Shown: positions 1 through 6,731 of the stretch, piece by piece
How the letters are laid out: every line of letters begins with the position of its first letter
Numbering within the stretch: the first letter of the stretch is position 1
NCBI GenBank assembly: GCA_902478705.1
Contig: CABSMB010000075.1
Location: 1-6,731 of the forward strand
From: an uncultured Collinsella sp.
GTDB taxonomy: Bacteria > Actinomycetota > Coriobacteriia > Coriobacteriales > Coriobacteriaceae
Direction of reading: 5' to 3'
Length of the DNA stretch: 6,731 bases
The notes under the pieces: model-generated
Seen by the model: the letters and a program-made list of their open reading frames with translations, nothing else
Database searches by the model: none
What the model was told of the DNA's origin: nothing
Position numbers and translations under genes: made by a program

Positions 1-684
1 CTTATCGATGCCGGTGTGGACGGCCTGGTCGTCAACACCTGCGGTGGTAATGACGAGGCCATTGCCGCTGCCGCGGGGCGCCTACCCGTTGCACTGCTCG
101 ACCGCGACGTTGCCGACGGTGGCATCGATCTGGTGACCTCCAACAACCACGAGCTGGTTGCCGGTCTGGTAGACGCCTTGGCTGCTGCGGGCAGCGAGCG
201 CCTGTGCCTGCTCACCGAGGCAAGCGATGACAGTTCCGTGCGTCGCGAGCGCGCCGAGGCGTTTGCCGACGAGCTCTCGCGCCGCGGCCTTGCGGGCGAG
301 GTCGTCACTCTGGCCGACGGTGGCGCCACGGGCGTCGGTCGCTTGGACGAGACCATCCGTGGCTATGCAGGCAAAAAGCTCGGCCTTATCGCTGTCAACG
401 GCCTGGTCTTCCTGCGTCTGACCGAGGCGCTGGCGCAGCTTGGTCCCTCGCTGCCGGCGGGGTTCAAGATCGCGACGTTTGACGACTACCCCTGGAACCA
501 TGTGCTCTTTGGCGGCGTGACCACGGCCGCGCAGGACACCCTCACCATTGCCGAGCGTGTGTTCGAGCGCCTGTCCGAGCGCATCAATGTTGCCACCACC
601 ACGGTGGGCGAGGCCGCAAAGCTCGCCCCCAAGCGTATCGAGATCCCCGGCCATATCGAGCATCGCGCATCGACCTCGCGCTAG
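1..684 (+). CDS. LacI-family transcriptional regulator, C-terminal sugar-binding part (5' truncated by window)
   Basis: The reading frame is open from base 1 to a TAG at 682-684, so only the last 227 residues are seen; the N-terminal helix-turn-helix and the start lie outside the window. The visible part matches the periplasmic-binding-protein-like effector domain of LacI/GalR repressors. It opens with LIDAGVDGLVVNTCGGND, then LPVALLDRDV and DLVTSNNHEL (the usual end of the first lobe and crossover), a second-lobe RRERAEAFADEL helix, and near the end ATFDDYPWNHVLFGGVTTAAQD, the equivalent of the family's GFDD-W-PPLTVV-Q segment. The VNTCGGN and VTSNN wording recalls KdgR-like members, but the ligand cannot be told from this fragment. 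Family role: a cytoplasmic repressor released or activated by a sugar or sugar acid. No clear intrinsic terminator follows; glnA has its own control region downstream, so this gene is probably a separate unit. Confidence 0.86.
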   Translation, partial: LIDAGVDGLVVNTCGGNDEAIAAAAGRLPVALLDRDVADGGIDLVTSNNHELVAGLVDALAAAGSERLCLLTEASDDSSVRRERAEAFADELSRRGLAGEVVTLADGGATGVGRLDETIRGYAGKKLGLIAVNGLVFLRLTEALAQLGPSLPAGFKIATFDDYPWNHVLFGGVTTAAQDTLTIAERVFERLSERINVATTTVGEAAKLAPKRIEIPGHIEHRASTSR

Positions 685-737
685 CCGCTCATTCGCAACT
701 GCCTGTTCGCGCACGTTTTTTGAGCGCTTGATACGCT

Positions 738-753
738 TTAACCCTGCGGAAAC
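738..753 (+). promoter_or_regulatory. Candidate GlnR-type operator upstream of glnA
   Basis: The sequence reads TTAAC, six bases (CCTGCG), then GAAAC. This fits the actinobacterial GlnR consensus of an a-box gTnAc and a b-box GaAAC separated by six bases: the b-box is exact and the a-box has one mismatch (T for g). It also satisfies the shorter AC-n9-AC description. Only one a-b pair is recognisable; the flanks do not continue as good boxes. If the -10 is TATAGA at 778-783, the site is centred about 44 bases before the likely start of transcription, a typical activator position. The gene after glnA encodes a GlnR-like protein, which makes the match more meaningful. No binding evidence exists here. 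Confidence 0.5.
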
Positions 754-758
754 ATTTT

Positions 759-779
759 TCTGCGATAGTATCTGCGATA
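759..779 (+). repeat. Tandem 9-bp direct repeat in the glnA promoter region
   Basis: TCTGCGATA occurs at 759-767 and again at 771-779, separated by GTA, giving a period of 12 bases, just over one helical turn. Each copy runs into a possible -10 element (TAGTAT at 766-771 and TATAGA at 778-783). It could be a pair of protein half-sites on one DNA face, a duplicated promoter element or chance. Confidence 0.6.
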
Positions 780-783
780 TAGA
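766..783 (+). promoter_or_regulatory. Candidate -10 elements of the glnA promoter
   Basis: Two -10-like hexamers are present, TAGTAT (766-771) and TATAGA (778-783), each matching four of six bases of TATAAT. Neither has a good -35 at 16-18 bases; TTGATA at 728-733 is too far upstream of both. A weak -35 is what an activator-dependent promoter would show, and the GlnR-type box lies just upstream. The transcription start is unknown. Confidence 0.35.
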
Positions 784-818
784 CCAGTCGAAACCCGCCC
801 GAAAGAAAGGGGAGCGAC

Positions 819-2156
819 ATGAACCAGCAGAACATCGATTACGTACTCCGTTCCGTAGAACAGCGTGACATCCGCTTTGTGCGTCTGTGGTTTGTCGACA
901 TTCTCGGCCGCCTCAAGAACTTTGCCATTAGCCCCGAGGACCTCGAGGTCGCTTTTGAGGAGGGTATTGGCTTTGACGGCTCTGCCATCGAGGGCTTTGC
1001 CACGCCCGAGGAAGCCGACATGCTGGCGTTCCCCGATGCTTCTACCTTCCAGATTCTGCCGTGGCGCCCGAGCCATAACGGCGTCGCCCGCGTGTTCTGC
1101 GACGTGTGCACTCCCGATTGCAAGCCTTTTGCCGGCGACCCGCGCGATGCCCTGCGCCGCATGTTCCGCAAGGCCGAGAAGGCCGGCTATCTGCTCAACG
1201 TGGGCGCCGAGCTGGAGTATTACTACTTCCCCGACGAGCACACCCCCGAGCCGCTCGACAACGTGGGCTACTTCGATCTTTCGGTGAGCGACGCCGCTCG
1301 CGACCTGCGCCGCAACACGGTCCTCACGCTCGAGAAGATGTCCGTGCCCGTGGAGTACACCTTCCACGCCGCCGGTCGCTCGCAGCATGGCATGAGCCTG
1401 CGCCACGCCGAGGCCCTGAGCATGTCCGACGCCATCACCACGGCCAAGCTCATCATTAAGCAGCAGGCCTACGAGAGCGGTTGCCACGCCTCCTTTATGC
1501 CCAAGCCGTTGGCGGGCGAGGACGGCAGCGCTATGTTTTTGCATCAGTCGCTGTTCGACCACGACGGCAGCAACGTCTTTTGGGGCGAGGACGACGAGAA
1601 GTACCATCTCTCCGATACCGCCAAGCACTATATGGCCGGCATCTTGGCGCACGCGCGCGAGATCAGCGCCATCACCAACCCCACGGTCAACTCGTACAAG
1701 CGCATCACCACGGGCGGCGACTCCGTGCCGCAGTACGCCACGTGGGGCCTGCGCAACCGCGCGAGCATGATCCGCATCCCGGTCTACAAGCCCGGCAAGC
1801 AGCTGTCCACGCGCATCGAGCTGCGCAGCCCCGACCCCATGGCCAATCCGTACCTGGTTAACGCCGTCACGCTGGCGGCTGGTCTCGATGGCATCGAGCG
1901 CAAGCTGGAGCTCCCGCCCGAGGCCACGGCCGAGACACTCAAACTCACCGACCGTCAGATGCTCGAGGCCGGCTACACGCCGCTGCCGCGCTCGCTCAAA
2001 GAGGCGCTCGACGTCTTTGAGGACTCGCAGTTTATGAAGGATGCCCTCGGCGAGCACATCCACAGCTTCTTCCTCAAAAAGAAGCGCAACGAGTGGCATA
2101 AGTTTGAGTCCACGATCACCGAGTGGGAGATCAAGCATTATCTGGCGAACTCCTAA
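819..2156 (+). CDS. glnA: Type I glutamine synthetase family protein (GlnA2-like), with altered metal-ligand positions
   Basis: A 445-residue protein, the usual length for the short type I (alpha) glutamine synthetases, which make glutamine from glutamate, ammonia and ATP as a dodecamer in the cytoplasm. ATG 819 follows the strong Shine-Dalgarno AAGGGGAG (807-814). The beta-grasp N-domain has RDIRFVRLWFVDILG (residues 16-30) and FDGSAIEGF (52-60). The catalytic domain keeps E131 and E133 (GAELEYYYF), NPTVNSYKR (287-295), NRASMIRIP (from 313) and E334 (TRIELRSPDP). By-eye alignment with B. subtilis GlnA and M. tuberculosis GlnA2 shows departures: the HHE ligand is FHA (A184), the QHE ligand is QHG (G191), the metal histidine of GSGMH is F240 (GSAMFLH), and the flap GYEAP reads GGDSVP. 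No adenylylation-type NLY motif is seen. Family membership is certain; classical GS activity is not. Alternatives are a gamma-glutamyl ligase for another amine or a regulatory GS-like protein. Confidence 0.93.
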   Translation: MNQQNIDYVLRSVEQRDIRFVRLWFVDILGRLKNFAISPEDLEVAFEEGIGFDGSAIEGFATPEEADMLAFPDASTFQILPWRPSHNGVARVFCDVCTPDCKPFAGDPRDALRRMFRKAEKAGYLLNVGAELEYYYFPDEHTPEPLDNVGYFDLSVSDAARDLRRNTVLTLEKMSVPVEYTFHAAGRSQHGMSLRHAEALSMSDAITTAKLIIKQQAYESGCHASFMPKPLAGEDGSAMFLHQSLFDHDGSNVFWGEDDEKYHLSDTAKHYMAGILAHAREISAITNPTVNSYKRITTGGDSVPQYATWGLRNRASMIRIPVYKPGKQLSTRIELRSPDPMANPYLVNAVTLAAGLDGIERKLELPPEATAETLKLTDRQMLEAGYTPLPRSLKEALDVFEDSQFMKDALGEHIHSFFLKKKRNEWHKFESTITEWEIKHYLANS

Positions 2157-2196
2157 TCGCGCTGGCTTGTTCCAGTACGATTGAGCTCATTTCCTT

Positions 2197-2201
2197 GGAG
2201 G
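2197..2201 (+). promoter_or_regulatory. Ribosome binding site fixing the start of the GlnR-like regulator
   Basis: GGAGG sits five bases before ATG 2207. The frame is open further upstream to GTG 2123, but that start would overlap the end of glnA, lacks a comparable site, and would add residues before the first beta strand of the receiver domain. ATG 2207 is therefore preferred. Confidence 0.85.
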
Positions 2202-2206
2202 CCGAT

Positions 2207-2869
2207 ATGTCCGAAAAGAGTGCCCTGTTCATGGCGCGCACGACGCGCTTCCACGAGTTTGCCCGCAGCTTGACGACCACCCTGGGTGTCGAGGTGAGCC
2301 TGGCTACCCCCGATTCGCCGACTGCAGCGCACGACTTTGACCTGCTGATTCTCGACTCCGACGGCATCCGCAGCGACCGCATCGATCAGATTGCCAAGTG
2401 GCTTGACGATCGTGGCGGGGTCCCCATGTTGGTGATCGTCGACGACGAGGCGCTCGGTACCTTGCGCCTGCCCAATCACGCGCATGCCGACTTTGTATGC
2501 CCCACGGCGACGCCCAACGAGCTCAAGGCTCGCGCGCAGCGCCTGATGGGCGAGGAGGAGACCGTCACCGCCGACGATGTGCTCAACATCGATAACCTCG
2601 AGATCAACCTGGCCACCTACCAGGTGACGCTCGATAACGAGCCCATCGACCTGACGCTGATGGAGTACTCGCTGCTGAGCTTTTTGGCGACGCATCCCAA
2701 CCGCGCCTACAGCCGCGAGGTACTGCTGCACCGCGTGTGGGGCTTTGAGTACTGCGGCGGCACGCGCACCGTCGACGTGCACATTCGACGCATCCGCTCC
2801 AAGGTGGGCCCGCAGATCGCGGCACACATCACTACCGTTCGCGGCGTGGGCTATCTGTTTAAGGACTAG
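2207..2869 (+). CDS. GlnR-like orphan OmpR-family response regulator (atypical receiver, winged helix)
   Basis: A 220-residue two-domain protein. Residues 1-115 form a receiver-like domain. Residues 128-219 form an OmpR/PhoB winged helix, with LTLMEYSLLSFLATHPNR (149-166), VLLHRVWGFEYCGGTRTVD (172-190), the recognition helix around VHIRRIRSKVG, and the wing TVRGVGYLF. The CGGTRTVDVHIRRIRSK stretch is close to actinobacterial GlnR, the global nitrogen regulator. The receiver is degenerate: the first strand (ALFMARTTRF) lacks the usual paired acidic residues, and the switch lysine of the KP motif is C98-P99. D50 is kept at the end of strand three (LLILDSDG), as in GlnR, where it supports dimerisation without ordinary phosphorylation. 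No histidine kinase gene is adjacent. It lies 50 bases after glnA with no terminator between, so the two probably form an operon and the protein likely regulates it. The GlnR assignment is inference from motif similarity and context. Confidence 0.9.
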   Translation: MSEKSALFMARTTRFHEFARSLTTTLGVEVSLATPDSPTAAHDFDLLILDSDGIRSDRIDQIAKWLDDRGGVPMLVIVDDEALGTLRLPNHAHADFVCPTATPNELKARAQRLMGEEETVTADDVLNIDNLEINLATYQVTLDNEPIDLTLMEYSLLSFLATHPNRAYSREVLLHRVWGFEYCGGTRTVDVHIRRIRSKVGPQIAAHITTVRGVGYLFKD

Positions 2870-2873
2870 ATTT

Positions 2874-2906
2874 CCACCACAAAGGGGACAGGCACCTTTG
2901 TGGTGG
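2874..2906. repeat. Perfect palindromic element, REP-like hairpin after the regulator gene
   Basis: The arms CCACCACAAAGG (2874-2885) and CCTTTGTGGTGG (2895-2906) pair perfectly over 12 bp around a 9-base loop GGACAGGCA. It starts four bases after the regulator's stop codon. No T-tract follows (TATTGACG), so it is not a standard intrinsic terminator. The core GGGGACAGGCACC resembles palindromic units that recur between genes in many bacteria and are linked to REP-associated transposases; that link is recalled, not tested. It may still protect the 3' end of the operon transcript or aid termination. Confidence 0.75.
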
Positions 2907-2936
2907 TATTGACGCAGGTGCGGGTTCCTTTCGAGT

Positions 2937-2965
2937 TTGCAGTAGAACTTAAGCCTTCCTAAAAG
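2937..2965 (+). promoter_or_regulatory. Weak candidate promoter for the HtrA gene
   Basis: TTGCAG (2937-2942) and TAAAAG (2960-2965) are 17 bases apart, an ideal spacing, but they match only three and four of six consensus bases. A start near 2972 would give a leader of about 105 bases containing the hairpin at 3025-3048. No better sigma-70-like pair was found between 2907 and 3020. Confidence 0.25.
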
Positions 2966-3024
2966 ATTGCGTTCTCATACACGTGCACCCGCATATTGGG
3001 GTACAACTCAACGTGAACAATGAT

Positions 3025-3051
3025 GGCCCGCCACGTGTTTGGCGGGCCTTT
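3025..3051 (+). terminator. GC-rich hairpin just upstream of the HtrA gene (terminator or leader attenuator)
   Basis: The arms GGCCCGCC (3025-3032) and GGCGGGCC (3041-3048) pair perfectly over 8 bp with an 8-base loop, followed by TTTGGTTATTT. The T-tract is short and interrupted, so termination may be partial. It lies only 26 bases before the HtrA start codon. It could end transcripts coming from the glnA operon, or, if the HtrA promoter is upstream, act as an attenuator in the leader. Confidence 0.55.
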
Positions 3052-3063
3052 GGTTATTTGACG

Positions 3064-3069
3064 AAAGGA
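3064..3069 (+). promoter_or_regulatory. Ribosome binding site fixing the HtrA start
   Basis: AAAGGA ends eight bases before ATG 3078. The frame also opens at TTG 3039, but that codon lies inside the hairpin loop and would add 13 unrelated residues, so ATG 3078 is chosen. Confidence 0.85.
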
Positions 3070-3077
3070 TTGCAGCC

Positions 3078-4538
3078 ATGAGCGAGAACGATTCCCGGCG
3101 TCCCCAGGATGCGGGCCACGCCGGCGAGACTCAGCAGCAACCGCGCGTGCAGGTGGAGTCGACGCCTGCCGACGGCAACATTCCCTACGTGCAGGCCTAC
3201 GACACGCAGACCGGCAAGCCGCTGGGCGGCCAGCAGGTTGTAAACAAGCACACAGTGGTCAAGACCAAAACCAAAAAGCTGCCGATCTTTATTACGGCAC
3301 TCGCCGGCTGTGCGTGCGGCGCCCTGCTGGTCATTGCGCTCATTATGAGCGGCACGCTCGATATCGGCGGCGGCAGGAACGCCGTGACGGCGGGCGCATC
3401 TGGCTCGTCGACGCAAAAGATCACGATCGACTCCGAGGACACCACGTTGGCCGAGGCCGTCTCTGCCAAGGCCTTGCCCTCCGTTGTTTCCATCACCGCC
3501 ACTTCGAGCGGTAGCCAGAATGGCTCGCTTTCGCAGTCTGCCGATGAGTCGGACAGTTCGGGCAGTGTTGGTTCGGGCGTGGTGCTCGATACCGAGGGCC
3601 ACATCCTCACCAACAACCACGTGGTCGATGGCTACGACCAGTACGTGGTGACCATGGACGACGGCACCACCTATGAGGCCGAGTTCGTGGGCAACGATGC
3701 CTCGAGCGACCTGGCCGTTATCAAGCTCAAGGATGCTGACGCCTCCAAGCTCACCCCGATCGAGATCGGTGACTCCTCCAAGCTCAACGTGGGCGAGTGG
3801 GTTATGGCCATCGGCTCGCCGTTCGGTAACGAGCAGTCTGTCTCCACGGGTATCGTGTCGGCGCTCTATCGCTCCACGGCCATGAGCTCTACCAGCGGCA
3901 ACACCATCTACGCCAACATGATCCAGACCGATGCCGCCATCAACCCGGGCAACTCCGGCGGCGCGCTCGTCAACGACAACGGCGAGCTCGTGGGTATCAA
4001 CTCGCTCATCGAGAGCTATTCGGGCTCCAGCTCGGGCGTGGGCTTTGCTATTCCCGTTAACTACGCCAAGGACATTGCCGACCAGATCATCGACGGCAAG
4101 ACGCCGGTTCATCCGTACCTGGGCGCCACGCTCTCGAGCGTCAATGCGCTTAACGCCCGCACCAACAAGCTGAGTACCGATAACGGCGCGTATGTGGCGA
4201 GCGTCGTTGAGAACGGTCCTGCCGCCAAGGCTGGCATCCAAGAGGGCGATGTCATTACCAAGCTGGGCGACGATGAGATTACGAGCGCCGATGGCCTGAT
4301 CATCGCGCTGCGCAGCCACGAGGTGGGCGAGAAGGTCGAGATCACGCTCGTGCGCGGCAAGGAAGAGAAAAAGGTTACCGTCGAGCTGGGCTCCGACGAG
4401 GAGCTGCAGAACCAGCAGCAGGACGACAGCGCGACCGATACCGGCAACGGTGGCATTACTGACGAACAGCTGCGTCAGTACCTGGAGGAGCTGCTGGGCC
4501 AGCAGGGCCAGGGTCAAGGCTACGGTCAGGGTTTCTAA
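3078..4538 (+). CDS. htrA: Membrane-anchored HtrA/DegP-family serine protease with PDZ domain
   Basis: A 486-residue envelope protease/chaperone that degrades misfolded exported proteins. Residues 1-67 are a hydrophilic, probably cytoplasmic tail ending in lysines (VVKTKTKK). One transmembrane segment follows at about 68-90 (LPIFITALAGCACGALLVIA), so the rest should face outward. A Ser/Gly-rich linker leads to the trypsin-like domain at about 122-340, with a complete triad: H181 (TNNHVV), D211 (SSDLAVIKL) and S293 (GNSGGALV). GVGFAIPVN (320-328) closes the domain. A single PDZ domain covers about 345-437 (YLGA, GPAAKAGIQEGDVI, VTVELG). The tail from about 444 is Gln/Gly-rich and ends QQGQGQGYGQGF. 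The long cytoplasmic tail plus one membrane anchor and one PDZ is the Gram-positive/actinobacterial architecture. The gene stands alone, with a hairpin before it and a strong terminator after it. Family assignment is secure; whether it is the only HtrA in the genome is unknown. Confidence 0.95.
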   Translation: MSENDSRRPQDAGHAGETQQQPRVQVESTPADGNIPYVQAYDTQTGKPLGGQQVVNKHTVVKTKTKKLPIFITALAGCACGALLVIALIMSGTLDIGGGRNAVTAGASGSSTQKITIDSEDTTLAEAVSAKALPSVVSITATSSGSQNGSLSQSADESDSSGSVGSGVVLDTEGHILTNNHVVDGYDQYVVTMDDGTTYEAEFVGNDASSDLAVIKLKDADASKLTPIEIGDSSKLNVGEWVMAIGSPFGNEQSVSTGIVSALYRSTAMSSTSGNTIYANMIQTDAAINPGNSGGALVNDNGELVGINSLIESYSGSSSGVGFAIPVNYAKDIADQIIDGKTPVHPYLGATLSSVNALNARTNKLSTDNGAYVASVVENGPAAKAGIQEGDVITKLGDDEITSADGLIIALRSHEVGEKVEITLVRGKEEKKVTVELGSDEELQNQQQDDSATDTGNGGITDEQLRQYLEELLGQQGQGQGYGQGF

Positions 4539-4564
4539 CGGGCCGTATTGCACATGTCGAAGCC

Positions 4565-4605
4565 AGAGGGGCTGTCCCATCAACGTGGGACAGCCCCTCT
4601 TTTCT
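4565..4605 (+). terminator. Strong intrinsic terminator of the HtrA gene
   Basis: The arms AGAGGGGCTGTCCCA (4565-4579) and TGGGACAGCCCCTCT (4586-4600) pair perfectly over 15 bp with a 6-base loop TCAACG. The right arm runs into TTTTCT. It begins 26 bases after the HtrA stop. The opposite strand has no T-rich tail, so it acts on + strand transcripts. Confidence 0.93.
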
Positions 4606-4608
4606 CAT

Positions 4609-4639
4609 TGATCCGTTGGGGACGGAGGAAAACGGATCA
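4609..4639. repeat. Inverted repeat between the terminator and ligA
   Basis: TGATCCGTT (4609-4617) and AACGGATCA (4631-4639) are perfect 9-bp arms around a purine-rich 13-base loop (GGGGACGGAGGAA), followed by TTTAAA. It may be a backup terminator, a regulator site or a dispersed palindromic repeat; the GGGGAC in the loop recalls the element at 2874-2906 but the arms differ. Confidence 0.6.
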
Positions 4640-4659
4640 TTTAAAGCTGATAAGAGCAT

Positions 4660-4681
4660 GGTTTGATCGCGCGATCCACCC
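4660..4681. promoter_or_regulatory. GATCGCGCGATC palindrome upstream of ligA, possible operator
   Basis: A perfect 12-bp palindrome GATCGCGCGATC (4665-4676) sits in a longer imperfect dyad (4660-4681) with matching outer G-C and T-A pairs. It is about 110 bases before the ligA start codon. Having no loop, it fits a dimeric protein site better than an RNA hairpin. No known operator was recognised. Confidence 0.3.
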
Positions 4682-4745
4682 CGGTCCGTCGGCTGCCGAT
4701 TCGGTGCGGTTCGAAAGGGGTATTCGGCCCCATGGTGACCGGTGG

Positions 4746-6731
<1,986 letters not shown>

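Noticed and set aside
700..740. Possible terminator for the LacI-family gene around GTTTTTTGAGCGC
   Set aside because: There is a T-run but no stable stem before it; the best pairing found is about 4 bp, so no terminator is claimed.
738..2138. 466-codon open frame on the - strand opposite glnA
   Set aside because: It is codon-aligned with glnA, so it only reflects the absence of TTA, CTA and TCA codons in a high-GC gene. Its product is a low-information Gly/Ala/Val/Arg-rich sequence, and glnA has clear family motifs.
3003..3018. AC-n9-AC pattern (ACAAC-n6-TGAAC) upstream of the HtrA gene as a second GlnR box
   Set aside because: Both boxes match the fuller consensus poorly, and the minimal AC-n9-AC pattern is expected often by chance.
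3054..4583. 509-codon open frame on the - strand opposite the HtrA gene
   Set aside because: It is again codon-aligned with the sense gene and runs through the terminator hairpin. No recognisable domain is seen, while the sense frame has the full protease triad.

Overview
The window is high-GC and gene-dense, with four genes read left to right on the + strand plus the tail of a fifth, and it looks like an actinobacterial chromosome. The best guess is the Coriobacteriia (Collinsella-like). This rests on three recalled comparisons made by eye, not on a search: the glutamine synthetase-like protein most resembles mycobacterial GlnA2; the following regulator resembles the actinobacterial orphan regulator GlnR; and the DNA ligase shares an enlarged helix-hairpin-helix loop and an IRHVG motif with the M. 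tuberculosis enzyme. No plasmid, phage or insertion-sequence gene is visible; the content looks like core chromosome with small palindromic elements between genes.

Layout. 1-684: 3' part of a LacI-family sugar-responsive repressor. 685-818: the glnA control region, with a GlnR-type box, a 9-bp tandem repeat and candidate -10 elements. 819-2156: a type I glutamine synthetase family protein. 2207-2869: an OmpR-type response regulator with a degenerate receiver, 50 bases downstream and probably co-transcribed. 2870-3077: a REP-like perfect palindrome, a weak promoter candidate and a GC-rich hairpin in front of the next gene. 3078-4538: a membrane-anchored HtrA/DegP-type serine protease with one PDZ domain, ending at a strong intrinsic terminator (4565-4605). 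4606-4786: two further inverted repeats and the ligA leader. 4787-6731: NAD+-dependent DNA ligase LigA, cut by the window end before its BRCT domain.

How the parts fit. The glnA-like gene, the GlnR-like regulator and the upstream box TTAAC-n6-GAAAC suggest a self-contained nitrogen module in which the regulator controls its own operon. The most notable observation is in the GS-like protein: three of six canonical metal-ligand positions, including two of the three n2 glutamates, are replaced, although the fold and the glutamate-binding region look intact. It may be a divergent gamma-glutamyl ligase, or a GS-like protein that has become regulatory. The protease (envelope quality control) and the ligase (replication and repair) appear to be independent units.
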